Positions 25,307-35,927 of a stretch of 64,000 nt of DNA are shown here, one piece after another (the first letter of the stretch is position 1; each line of letters begins with the position of its first letter). Under the pieces are notes generated by a model that saw nothing but the letters and a program-made list of their open reading frames with translations, had not been told where the DNA came from and did no database searches. The translations under genes and the position numbers were made by a program. Source of the DNA: Manihot esculenta (Eukaryota; Streptophyta; Magnoliopsida; Malpighiales; Euphorbiaceae); assembly GCF_001659605.2 (NCBI RefSeq), contig NC_035164.2, positions 1,451,001 to 1,515,000 on the forward strand, in the 5' to 3' direction.

Positions 25307-26290
25307 GTGAGTGGAATAACTCTTATGCTTTTAAATAAATAAATCAGTTTAGCATGATTCACGCATCATGAATGCCATGAGATAATAGGGTGTTGCATTA
25401 GACTCACGAATATGTTGCATTGCATATTATGTTTGATGATGTGGATGGATGTTGAATGATCCATTAGTCCCCCTATGCTATGATGATGATGATACGGTAC
25501 GGAAGACCAGTGAGGCCCATTCTACGCCCCTAGCACTATGTAAGAGAAAGACCAGTGAGGCCCATTCTACGCCCCTGGCACAGTTGGACCATGTTATGTT
25601 ATGTTATGTAAGAGAAAGACCAGTGAGGCCCATTCTACGCCCCTGGCACAGTTGGTCCATGTAGGGGACTATTGGTGACAAATTCATCCTTGATGTGATT
25701 AGCTGTGATGTGATGCATTTCATGTTATCATATGTTTTAAATGTTTTACTATTATGCTCACTAGGCTTTGTAGCTCACCCCTCTCCCCTAACCCCAGATG
25801 TGCAAGTACAGGGTAGACCAGGAGGTTAGCCAGAGTTTTGAAGTATGTTTATGTAATAAGTTAGATTGTGGACATGACAATTGTACTATGATGTAATGTA
25901 AGAGATTTCAGTATGTTATGTAATGAGGTATATTGAGGTTATAGTTGTGCTTGACCCTATGAGTATTGTAATCCCTTGTTGATACATGATCTTAATGTCT
26001 ATTGATGTTTATGTTTAACCAACTCAACTCATGATGTATCGCCCATTGGGGCATTGATGAGATCCCACTGAGGGGTCAAGTTTATGATTATGTTAGTGCA
26101 TGCACAGGTTGAGTTTGGTGTATGAGGAATGATGAAAAGAAAAGTTTTAATTTTTATGTATGATTGTTGATCATGTATGGGATTGAACAGGTTTACAGGT
26201 TCTATGTCAGGCTTGCTACGGGTCCCGGCGGCCTTAAGCCGATCTGGATCCTAGCGCCGGTAGCGGTCCGATTTTCGGGTCGTTACAGAA

Positions 26291-26303
26291 TGGTATCAAA
26301 GCC
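26291..26303 (+). other. Element B primer-binding site (tRNA-Met type)
   Basis: TGGTATCAAAGCC starts three bases after the 5' LTR. It differs at one base from TGGTATCAGAGCC, the initiator tRNA-Met primer site commonly used by Tekay and related elements. Confidence 0.85.
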
Positions 26304-26518
26304 TTAGGTTCATATAGTCGGACCTAGAGTATCAGGCTCATAGATGTTATAGAAGGTCAAGCACAGTAGGAAAGGTCATGTCCACTAGGATAGGATGTGG
26401 AGTCCTGTCTTACATGATGATGTGATATGCTATGATGTGTGATGCGGGTTCATGTGTGCCCACATGAACCATATGATGCTAATGTTTATGTGATGTGTAC
26501 TGTTTTTCAGAAAACAGG

Positions 26519-27982
26519 ATGAGAGGAACTCGTCGATCAGCAAGATTGACTGGAGTACCACCTGAGGATGAGGGCACGAGCGCCCGTCCTCCAACATTGC
26601 CTAGGGCAATGTCTAGTAGGTCTAACAGAGATAGAGCAGTAAGAGACCTTAGAAGGTCTTTGGATCTGGGAAGAAGCAGATCAGTCAGAGGAACAGTTCA
26701 GGGAGGAGCGTCCGCGGACATGGGGGATGATATGGATGTAGAGCAGAGGAGGGATGGCAGTTTGGGAGTCAGTATGTCAGAAGAAGGAATGGGAGAATCC
26801 CAAGGAGGCACTCAGGCCTCGGGATTTGTTCAGCCACCTTACTACCCACCCTTCTCACAAAACCCTGGGTATTCGATGGGAGGCACATCGGACTACCACA
26901 GCTTTAGCCCTTATCCCACACAGATGCCATACCCACCCTACTACCCACCATATTCACAGTACTCAATGTATCCACCTCCACCTTATTATCCAAATCCAGC
27001 AAACCCTACCCCAGGGGATGCTGCACCTCCTCCTCCAGCAGAACCAGCAGCCCCAGTTACCCAACCTCCTAGACCTAGCTCAGCCAGTGGGAGCAAGGTC
27101 AAGATGACCGACTATATGAAGTTGGGTGCTCCCCAGTATGAAAAAGGGGATGACCCGTTTGTGTATCTGGAGAGGGTCAAGGTGATCACAGATGAGATTG
27201 GGGCTGACGATAGTAGAGCTATTCAGATGGCTGGGTTCACACTTAAGTGCAAGAAGGCACGAGAGTGGTTCAAGAATTATGTGAACCCGAAAGTGGATAG
27301 CATGTCTTGGGAAGAGTTTGCAAACGAGTTTGCGGGATGGGCTTTCCCCGATAGCTCGAGGGAGCTAAAAATGATTGAGTTTGAGCAGTTGAGGCAAACT
27401 GATGAGATGGGTGTAGAGGAGTTCACAGACAGATTTTTGGAGCTGTTGCCTTTTTCAGGGCAAAGCCTTGACACGGATCAGAAAAAGTCAAGGAGGTATA
27501 TCATGAAACTCCACTCCAGATATTCCTCCTTGATCCAGTCAGCAGATAGGGAGAGCTTCCATGCCATAGTGGATATGGCCCGAAAAATGGAGGCCAGTGC
27601 CATCGTTCAGGGAACAGTTAAACAGTCAGTGGCACAGCCTTCTGGTTCTAAGACCCCAGGCTCTTCTTCTTTTAGTGCAGCAGCTTCAGGCAGCAAGAGG
27701 TGGAGCAGTACCACCAAGAAGCCAAAGAAGAACAAGTTTTGGAACAAGGTTAAGTCCAGTCTGGGACTAGGGAGTGGCTCAAGCTCTGGTGCTGATAATG
27801 CAGTTTGTGCAAGGTGTGGTAAGCCACACAGAGGAGTATGTTGGTTTGGGACGACGGCCTGTTACAGATGTGGTCAGGAGGGGCATATGTCTCGAGATTG
27901 TCCAAGAGCAGCCCCGATGGCACAGTCCCAGCAGACAGCTTCAGGCAGTGTAGCGCAGCCAGCAGCTCCAGCCATGACTTAG
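26519..27982 (+). pseudogene. Element B gag (capsid/nucleocapsid), ends early at a TAG
   Basis: The frame starts at ATG 26519-26521 (MRGTRRSARLTG), directly after the acceptor-like TTTTTCAG. It has a basic N-terminus, a Pro/Tyr-rich low-complexity part (about residues 110-185), the retrotransposon gag domain (about 205-370, with KKAREWFKNYV and SWEEFANEFAGWAFPDSS), a basic linker, and zinc knuckles CARCGKPHRGVC and CYRCGQEGHMSRDC. In C the codon matching the final TAG is CAG. A second stop lies near 28048 before the protease. Gag packages the element RNA in cytoplasmic particles. Confidence 0.88.
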
Positions 27983-28072
27983 GCCAGTGGCAGAGGCAGA
28001 GGGAGAGGGGCAGCCTCTTCTTCAGCGGGTTTTAGAGGTGAAGGTCCATAAGCTCCAGCACGGATCTTCACA

Positions 28073-28702
28073 ATGACTCAGCAGGAGGCAAATGCATCTA
28101 ACACCGTGGTGGCAGGTAATTTAGTCATTGGTTGTTCAGATGTGTATGCCTTGATGGACCCTGGTGCATCTCATTCTTTTGTTACACCGAGAGCCGTCCA
28201 GAGGTTAGGGTTGATGATCTCTGAGTTAGAGTGTCCTCTCTGGGTCAGTGGACCCAAGTGTGATCCATCAGTGGCAGAGTCAGTCTGCCAGTGTAGTCCT
28301 GTGTTTGTTGAGGGAAGATGCATGTCCGCCGACCTTGTGGTTCTAGACTTGACAGATTTTGACGTTATTCTAGGGATGGACTGGTTATCTACCCATGGTG
28401 CTACCTTGGACTGCAGGGACAAGGTAGTCAGGTTCAGAGGTCAGGATGGGTCTGAGGTTGTCTTCAGAGGAGACAAGAGGGGTACACCTAGAGGTCTGAT
28501 ATCAGCTCTTCAGGCTCGTAGGTTGCTTAGGAGGGGATGTCAAGGGTATTTGGCTCATGTGAGAGAGCTTAACAGTCAGGTTAGAGAGCCCGCCTCGGTG
28601 CCAGTGGTTAGAGAGTTTCTAGACGTCTTCCCAGACGAGCTGCCAGGTTTACCACCTGCTAGGGAGATAGAGTTCGAGATAGAATTGATGCCTGGAACCT
28701 GA
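28073..28702 (+). pseudogene. Element B protease region and linker to RT
   Basis: An aspartic protease core with active site LMDPGASHSF and downstream [13 protein letters not shown], typical of Ty3/gypsy proteases. The frame runs on into the pre-RT linker (VFPDELPGLPPAREIEFEI) and stops at a TGA (28700-28702) where C has AGA. In a working element gag, protease and pol are one polyprotein, so this stop separates protease from RT. Confidence 0.85.
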
Positions 28703-28726
28703 CCGATCTCTATCCCTCCCTACAGG

Positions 28727-31097
28727 ATGGCGCCAGCAGAATTGAAAGAGTTGAAGGAACAGTTGCAAGAGTTGGTAGAAAAGGGCTTCATCCGACCGAG
28801 CACTTCACCTTGGGGTGCACCAGTTTTGTTCGTGAGAAAGAAGGATGGATCCCTTAGACTTTGTATCGACTACAGACAGTTGAACAAAGTCACTACCAAG
28901 AACAAGTACCCTCTGCCAAGGATCGACGATCTATTTGACCAACTAGCCGGAGCAGGTTGTTTCTCCAAAATAGATCTGAGATCGGGGTACCATCAGCTGA
29001 GGATCAGAGATGAGGATGTGCCAAAGACGGCTTTCAGGACCAGATATGGGCATTTTGAGTTCCTTGTAATGCCGTTCGGGTTAACTAACGCCCCTGCAGC
29101 ATTCATGGACCTCATGAACAGAGTGTTTAGCCAGTACCTGGATCACTTTGTTATTGTCTTCATAGATGATATCTTAGTGTATTCCAGGAATGCAGAGGAG
29201 CATGCCCATCATCTGCGGTTGGTCTTGCAGACTTTGAGGGAACATGGCTTGTATGCCAAGTTCTCTAAATGTGAGTTCTGGCTGAGGAGCATTTCGTTCT
29301 TGGGGCATGTAGTGTCAGAGAATGGGATTGAGGTAGACCCCAAGAAGACAGAAACTGTGGCTAACTGGCCTAGACCCACTTCGGTGACGGAGATCAGGAG
29401 TTTCTTGGGTTTGGCAGGTTACTACAGGAGGTTCGTTCAGGACTTCTCGAAAATAGCAGCTCCTCTGACTAGACTAACCAGGAAGAATCAGAAGTTTCTG
29501 TGGACCGACCAGTGCGAGGAGAGTTTTGAAGAGCTTAAGAAGAGGTTGACTTCAGCACCAGTTTTAGCTCTGCCATCTAGTGATGAGGACTTTACAGTCT
29601 TTTGTGATGCGTCCCGTGTGGGACTGGGTTGTGTACTAATGCAGAATGAAAGGGTGATTGCTTATGCTTCTAGGCAGCTGAAGAAGCATGAGTTGAATTA
29701 CCCCACACATGACCTGGAGATGGCAGCAGTAATCTTTGCACTCAAGATGTGGAGGCACTACCTCTATGGGGTTAAATGTGAGATCTTTACGGATCATAAG
29801 AGCCTGCAGTACATCCTGAGTCAAAGAGACTTGAATTTGAGACAGAGGAGATGGGTAGAGCTGCTGAGTGACTATGATTGCAAGATTCAGTACCATTCGG
29901 GTAAGGCGAATGTCGTGGCAGACGCCCTAAGCCGGAAGTCACTAGGCAGTCTATCCCACATCATGGCAGAGAGGAGACCCGTGGTGAAGGAGTTTTACAA
30001 GCTCATTGATGAAGGTCTACAGTTAGAGTTGTCTGGTACCGGTGCTTTAGTGGCCCAGATGAGAGTGACACCTATGTTTCTGGAGCAAGTGGCTCAGAAA
30101 CAGCATGAGGACCCAGAGTTAGTGAAGATTGCCAGGACTGTTCAGTTAGGCAAGGACAGTGAGTTCAGATTTGACAGTAAGGGGATCCTCCGCTATGGGA
30201 GTCGACTGTGTGTACCAGACGACATAGGGCTAAAAGGAGACATTATGAGGGAGGCTCATAATGCAAGATACAGCGTTCACCCCGGAGCCACCAAGATGTA
30301 TCAAGATTTGAAGAAAGTTTATTGGTCAGCCTGCGAAGTGTGTCAAAGGGTGAAGCTGGAACATCAGAAGCCGGCTGGAATGCTTAACCCGCTACCTATT
30401 CCAGAATGGAAATGGGAGAATATAGCTATGGACTTCGTAGTGAGGTTACCGGCAGCGTCCAACAGATTGGACTCCATATGGGTGATTGTGGACAGACTCA
30501 CCAAATCTGCTCACTTCATCCCTGTCAGGAGTGGCTACTCTGTGGACAAGTTGGCGCAGGTATATGTGGATGAGATCGTCAGGCTGCATGGGGTTCCGGT
30601 TTCGATAGTGTCGGACAGAGGGCCCCAGTTCACCTTCAGGTTTTGGCGGAGTCTGCAGAATGCCATGGGTACTAGGTTGGATTTCAGTACTGCCTTCCAC
30701 CCCCATACGGACGGACAGTCCGAAAGGACCATCCAGACTATCGAGGATATGCTTAGAATGTGTGTGCTGGACTTTGGCGGTCCTTGGAGGCAGCATCTAC
30801 CTTTGGTGGAGTTTGCCTACAATAACAGCCATCATGCTAGCATCGGGATGGCTCCATATGAAGCTTTATATGGGAGGAAGTGCAGGTCACCTGTTTGCTG
30901 GGAGGAAGTTGGAGAAAAGGCCTTGGCAGGGCCTGAGCTAGTGGAGATCACCAGCAGGGTGGTACCCATAATCAGAGAGAGAATCAAGACTGCTGCAAGC
31001 AGACAGAAGAGTTATACAGACATCCGCAGAAGACAGGTAGAGTTTCAGGAGGGGGATCTGGTATTGCTCAAGGTGTCTCCAATGAAGGGAGTGGTTC
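28727..31097 (+). pseudogene. Element B reverse transcriptase, RNase H and integrase (5' part), cut by D
   Basis: RT motifs appear in order: [47 protein letters not shown] and the catalytic FIDDIL. RNase H follows with [21 protein letters not shown] and ADALSRK. Integrase keeps [11 protein letters not shown], the Cxx[19 protein letters not shown] and DGQSERT (the DDE residues). About 13 residues are missing between KKVYW and SACEVC compared with C and G, which distorts the zinc-binding HHCC domain. The frame ends at the GGTTC duplication where D inserted. The integrase tail continues at 38571. Confidence 0.92.
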
Positions 31098-32609
31098 TGA
31101 TCAAGCATAAATTAGCCACATTTTTATTATCTTTTTTATTGTTTATTTACACATTTTTTAGTTTAATTTATGGTTTCTATCTTGTTTTTACAGAAAAGGA
31201 AAGAATTGGAAAATTGGAGAAAAAGTGTAGAAAATTGACAGAAAAGTGATTGGGTCAGTGATTTGCCCAGTGATCTGCCCAGTGATCTGCCCAGTTCAAG
31301 CTGAAGCAGAAACCTGGAGGCAACAGGCAGAAGTGATATGGGCAGTGATTTGCCCAGGACACTCGAGGACACTGGCCAAATCACTCGCAGAAGACAGAGA
31401 GAACTGACTGGCAGAAACGTGATCAGGTCTGTGATTTGCCCAATCCCTTGAAGAAACTGGTCAAATCGCCGAGCAAATCACTTCGACAGCAGAAAATACA
31501 GCAGAGCGGGAAATTGTTCAGGAAACCGAATTTCAAGTTTTCAGAAGTCCAAATCCAACTCAATCACTACCAAAACAATTCCAAGAGCCACGAAAGAGTT
31601 TCTCACCTAAGGAATTCCAGTTGCAATTAAATTCAACATCAAAAGAGGAGTCACAAGCCAAATTAAAAAGGGATTTCAAAACCCTAGAAGGATGGAACTC
31701 TTCAACTATAAAAGGGCAACCTCCAAACCAGCAAAGGCATCTTCTGCTGAGGAATTGAACTCGCCAGAAACTCTCCAGCATCCTCCTCTTTCTTTTCTTT
31801 TCATCTTTTTGTGTATTTAGTCCACCATGAGTGGCTAAACTCTTTCTTTTTCTAGTTGAAGTTGGTGAATTTCAGATTTTGTGATGAATTGGGAGATTTA
31901 ATACTCCATTGTTGAACTCTTGTTTATTTCAATATTTATGCAATCTGATCTTTTCCATAATTATTACTTTGCTTTTAGAATCAATAAGGGCCCATTGCTT
32001 TTAAATTGCTTAAGTGATAAATTGTTTGAATGATTTAGGTCCGTAATTGCTTAAATTGTTTAAACTCACATTTAATCAAGTTGCATGATCTAAACTTGAC
32101 CACGCGGTTGGCAAGGTTAGAATTAGGTTTCTCTAAGTCTTAATGTAGTTAACAGTTGTTCGATGCTATAATGCCCCAAGGACGTTCCTTGGCAACTTGT
32201 TAACTAGTGTTTGATTAGCGAACGTTTCCTAATCAAACTAGAACTAAGGAGGAATTTGGATTGTGAGAAGCGTCTTCCACATCCAAAACTAATTTATTGG
32301 AATAAATAGGAGAGTTAAAGAATCAATGATCAATTCTAAACAATCTGAAATAAGATCCATACTTCAACTAGAAGCTTTTCTCTTATTGATTTACTCATCT
32401 TTAAATTATTACTTTCTTTTGCTATTTAGTTTTAATTCATCAACTCAAACCCCCCCTCTTTTAATTATTTGTTATTTACTTATCTTGGTTATTATTAGGA
32501 AGATCTTTAGTGTCAATTCCCTGTGGTTCGACCCTATTGCTACTATCTACAAATTTATTTGTTGATTGATAATAGGTTTATTTTTTACGGCTTCGACAAC
32601 CGCTTATCA
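31098..32609 (+). repeat. Element D, 5' LTR
   Basis: The LTR starts TGATCAAGCATAAATTAGCC and ends ACCGCTTATCA. A TATAAAAG box lies at 31707-31714. The first 400 bases carry several copies of GTGATTTGCCCA and complements such as CCAAATCACT. It includes one extra 12-bp AGTGATCTGCCC unit relative to the 3' LTR. Confidence 0.92.
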
Positions 32610-32614
32610 AAAAT

Positions 32615-32632
32615 TGGCGCCGTTGCCGGGGA
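32615..32632 (+). other. Element D primer-binding site (tRNA-Asp type)
   Basis: TGGCGCCGTTGCCGGGGA lies six bases after the 5' LTR. It is the complement expected for the 3' end of tRNA-Asp and is typical of Athila/Tat-group elements. Confidence 0.85.
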
Positions 32633-32661
32633 ATTGATTTAAACTAACGTGTTTTCCCTTT

Positions 32662-34989
32662 ATGACCAGGTCTGGCCGTAAAGACACTCTTCTTTACGAT
32701 CCGGAGATTGAAAAAACTGCCAAGAGCTTAAGGAAGCAAGCAAATTTGAGGAACCAAGCCTCAAGACCATCTTCATCAACAACACCATCTCACAGACCAC
32801 CTACTGACCCTGCTGAAGAAATTTCTGCACCAGCAGAAACTTCCACCACCGCACCTGCTACAGCAGAATTTTTACCAGAAACTGAATTTCTGGTCATGGC
32901 AGAAAATCCAGCAATGGCAGCACCACCTGCTGCACATGTAGAAGCTGAAAATCAAGCAAGAAACGTGCCCATCCAAGCACCACAGCCACGGGAGAGAACT
33001 CTTGGAGAGTTAGCTGAACAAGCAGGAGATCAAGCACCCTTATGCATTGAATATCCCCTATTGACAGCACCATTCGAGCTAAGGACAGGTCTGATTCATC
33101 TCCTTCCTAAATTCAGAGGCCTAGAAAATGAAGATCCTCACAAGCATTTGAAGGCATTCCACGTTGTGTGCTCAACCATGAGACCCCAAGGCATTCCAGA
33201 AGACGATATCAAGCTTAGAGCCTTCCCTTTTTCCCTTGAAGACTATGCCAAAGAATGGCTATTCTACTTGCCACCCGGATCCATCACATCATGGGCTGAT
33301 ATGGTAAGAGCATTCTTGAGAAAATTCTTTCCAACCTCAAAAGCCATAGGCATCCGTCGAGAAATAAGTGGTATAAAGCAAAAGCACTCTGAAGGCTTGT
33401 ATGAGTACTGGGAGAGGTTCAAAAAGTTGTGCACAAGCTGCCCTCGGCATGATATTTCTGACCAATCTCTCATTGAGTACTTCTATGGAGGTTTGCTACC
33501 CTCAGAGAGAAAATTTATTGACGCAACCTGTGGAGGAACAATTGAAAAAAAATCACCTCGAGAGATGAGGGACTTAATTTTTTCCATGGCTGCAGCTTCT
33601 CAACAATTTGGAGACCAAGAGCTGCCAACAAGGAATGTAAATGAGGTGAGTAATTCCACTTTATCATCCCAACTTTCTGAACTCACCGATGCTGTCCGTA
33701 GCCTTGTTGTGAGTCAAACCCAACAAGTCCAGCAGATTCAGCAGCCCAAGACATGTGGAATATGTGCCAACAACCACCCTACTGATCTATGTCCTTCCCT
33801 TCAAGAGGAGGACCAGCAAGTCAATGCTATTGGAGGCTTCAATGGGCAAAGAAGGTATGATCCCTATGCAAATACTTATAATCCAGGTTGGAGGGACCAT
33901 CCAAATTTCAGTTATGCAAGGGGACAGCAATATCCAAGTTACCAGCAAAGAAACCAAGCTCAAGCTGCACCTCAGAATTCTAATGCATCTCTTGAAGAGA
34001 TTGTGAAAAATTTGGCAAATACTGTGCAGAATCTTGAGAAACAAATGGGGCAAATGGCTTCATCCTTGAACAAAATTGAGTCACAAGGAAAGCTACCTTC
34101 CCAAACTGAGATAAATCCAAGACAAAATGTTAGTGCCATCACATTGAGGAGTGGAAAGGAGTTGCAAGACAATAGGGCTGAAAAATTGCAAAAACAGACC
34201 ATGGAAGAAATTCTGCCAGAAAGTGATCAGGGCAGTGATTTGCCCAGTTTACTCGGAGGAACTGGCCCGATCGCTGGGCAAACTAAGCTGTCCAGCAGTG
34301 ATTTGCCCAATTCTCCAGAGAAGGCAGAAAGTGATTTGCGCAAATCACCAACAGACCAAGCAGAATCCAGTCAAAGGCAGAAACAACAACCTATGGAGAA
34401 ATTCAAGGTACCTCCTCCCTTCCCAAAGAGGTTTGCAAGGTCCCAAAAGGAGAAAGAGGAAAAAGAGATATTGGAGACACTTCGCAAGGCAGATAATCTG
34501 CTCAAATCACAGACCAAATCACTGGAGCAGACAGACTTGACAGAAAGTGATTTGCCCAGACCACCAGATAATCTGCCCAAATCACAGCCCAAATCAGACA
34601 GCAAACAGCAGAAATCAGCACTAGAACTGAAACCATTGCCAAGCCACCTCAAATATGCCTACTTGGGAGCTGGAAATTCACTTCCAGTCATTATTTCTAA
34701 CCAGCTCAGCCAAGAAGAAGAGGAAAAGCTCCTTGATGTGTTAAAGAAGCACAAAAAAGCAATTGGGTGGACCTTGGAGGACATAAAAGGCACCTCAAGA
34801 CCATTCGGTGGAGGCTCATCTCACCAGAATCAGAGACAGAATACAGCACATGAAGCTATTGACATACGGAGTCCACAAACAAGCAAGGTTTTCAAGGTTA
34901 ATGGGCGTCGTTTGAAGAGATTCTATGAAGGTTTTATTGTCCATGTTGTGGAGGAGGTTCCCTTGGATCCCCCTTCCCAAGACTGCTGA
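32662..34989 (+). CDS. Element D gag fused to remnants of pol (775 aa)
   Basis: One open frame starting MTRSGRKDTLLYD, 30 bases after the primer site. The gag domain is about residues 140-320 (KFRGLENEDPHKHLKAF, RAFPFSLEDYAKEWLFYLPP, FLRKFFPTSKA). A CCHC-like CGICANNHPTDLC (Cx2Cx3Hx4C) lies near 364. A coiled-coil-like EEIVKNLANTVQNLEKQMGQ follows. The region where protease would lie is instead a disordered stretch with repeated SDLP(S/N/R). Then come the pre-RT piece YAYLGAGNSLPVIISNQLSQ to KKHKKAIGWTLEDIKG and an abrupt jump to an integrase-tail piece (SKVFKVNGRRLKRFYEG). The open frame suggests gag was kept under selection after pol was lost. Confidence 0.85.
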   Translation: MTRSGRKDTLLYDPEIEKTAKSLRKQANLRNQASRPSSSTTPSHRPPTDPAEEISAPAETSTTAPATAEFLPETEFLVMAENPAMAAPPAAHVEAENQARNVPIQAPQPRERTLGELAEQAGDQAPLCIEYPLLTAPFELRTGLIHLLPKFRGLENEDPHKHLKAFHVVCSTMRPQGIPEDDIKLRAFPFSLEDYAKEWLFYLPPGSITSWADMVRAFLRKFFPTSKAIGIRREISGIKQKHSEGLYEYWERFKKLCTSCPRHDISDQSLIEYFYGGLLPSERKFIDATCGGTIEKKSPREMRDLIFSMAAASQQFGDQELPTRNVNEVSNSTLSSQLSELTDAVRSLVVSQTQQVQQIQQPKTCGICANNHPTDLCPSLQEEDQQVNAIGGFNGQRRYDPYANTYNPGWRDHPNFSYARGQQYPSYQQRNQAQAAPQNSNASLEEIVKNLANTVQNLEKQMGQMASSLNKIESQGKLPSQTEINPRQNVSAITLRSGKELQDNRAEKLQKQTMEEILPESDQGSDLPSLLGGTGPIAGQTKLSSSDLPNSPEKAESDLRKSPTDQAESSQRQKQQPMEKFKVPPPFPKRFARSQKEKEEKEILETLRKADNLLKSQTKSLEQTDLTESDLPRPPDNLPKSQPKSDSKQQKSALELKPLPSHLKYAYLGAGNSLPVIISNQLSQEEEEKLLDVLKKHKKAIGWTLEDIKGTSRPFGGGSSHQNQRQNTAHEAIDIRSPQTSKVFKVNGRRLKRFYEGFIVHVVEEVPLDPPSQDC

Positions 34990-35490
34990 GCAAGACACTG
35001 AAGTCCAGCCCAAGACAGAAAACAGGGCGCTACTGGGAGGCAGCCCAGATGTAGTGATTTGCCCAGTGATTTGCCCATTGCTTGCCCAAATCGCTGGGCA
35101 AATCAACTGAATGTACCATAGTCACAAGTGATCAGGGCAGTGATTTGCCCAATGGCCCAGATAATTTGACCAAGATCACCGGTCCAATCGCAAAATCAAG
35201 CACATCATCAGAAAAGGGCGTGAACAGTACCAGCCCAGCAACTGCAAAGGAGAAGCGATCTGGCCAAGTGATTTGCCCACTGCTTACCCAAATCACTGGT
35301 CAAATCACCCTGTCAAGAATCCAGAGGGCCAGCATTAAATGATCAGGGCAGTTCACATACCCAAATCACTTTAAGTAGTTTTTTTCTTTTATTTTTACTT
35401 TTTACGCAATTACTATTTTTACCTCTTCTTCTTCTTCAAGATTTCTCTCCTCCGACCACCACTCACCCTCCGGCAAACTCAAAGACCAAC
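34990..35490 (+). other. Element D non-coding spacer rich in inverted TGATTTGCCCA motifs
   Basis: No frame is recognisable. Hairpin-forming pairs are dense. At 35052-35105 two direct GTGATTTGCCCA words face CAAATCGCTGGGCAAATCA across a short loop, giving a stem of about 20 bp. Similar pairs lie at 35127-35165 and 35262-35310. A C/T-rich tract precedes the next frame. Confidence 0.6.
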
Positions 35491-35927
35491 ATGGTAAGAA
35501 TCAAGATGAGGGCCACCGGCGGACCGTTCATGTGGAAGAAACTAGGGCTGCCGCGACCCATCCCCTCCGACAGTGATGACGAAGCGCGGGACACAGCCTA
35601 TTGGGACATTTTTTCCATTGCACCTGCAGGTCCAATAACACCTCGCCATGAGCGAATTTTCAAAAGGAAAAAAACCTCCATAAGCACCAGCACCCAGCAG
35701 CCGACCTCCACAGCAGCACCAACAGAGGGAACAACACAGGCAATAGGGCAGGAACCAGCAAATGAACCACCTCCAGCAGCCCCACAGCAGATGCTCCTCA
35801 GCCACCTGAAGACGAAGCCCCCAACCAGACAGTAGAGGCTCGTCTCAGAAGGATTGAAGATCGAACGCAAAGGATGGAGCACTTGTTGGACCTGCTGGTG
35901 GACCATTTTCTGACCACAGCACCGTGA
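35491..35927 (+). pseudogene. Element D second frame of unknown function, frameshifted near its end
   Basis: The frame opens MVRIKMRATGGPF, has a Ser/Asp-rich part and a Thr/Pro/Gln-rich middle, and stops at 35835. In another frame, from about 35790, the sequence continues as ARLRRIEDRTQRMEHLLDLL to a TGA at 35925-35927. That looks like the natural coiled-coil end, so one indel probably splits the gene. Athila-group elements often carry an extra frame between pol and the 3' LTR. I cannot assign a function, and no membrane segment is seen. Confidence 0.5.

Larger units (their letters stand above)
23988..26287 (+). repeat. Element B, 5' LTR
   Basis: A 2300-bp LTR with TG...CA ends. Palindromic TTCGGC-N-GCCGAA motifs form two clusters, at about 24160-24330 (upstream of the TATA box) and 24865-25110 (in the leader). 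Tandem units with CCCATTCTACGCCCC lie at 25498-25665. Compared with the 3' LTR it has one more of these tandem units and two fewer 20-bp copies of the TTCGGCCGCCGAAAGTCAAG unit. Confidence 0.93.

Noticed and set aside
28727..31097. Possible endogenous plant pararetrovirus
   Set aside because: An integrase with chromodomain, a tRNA-Met primer site, polypurine tract, LTRs and target duplications place it in Ty3/gypsy Tekay. No movement protein or coat protein of a pararetrovirus was seen.
34816..35106. Minus-strand frames in element D antisense to gag (also 34371, 33787 and 35598)
   Set aside because: They are shadows of the gag frame and of the repeated TGATTTGCCCA words.
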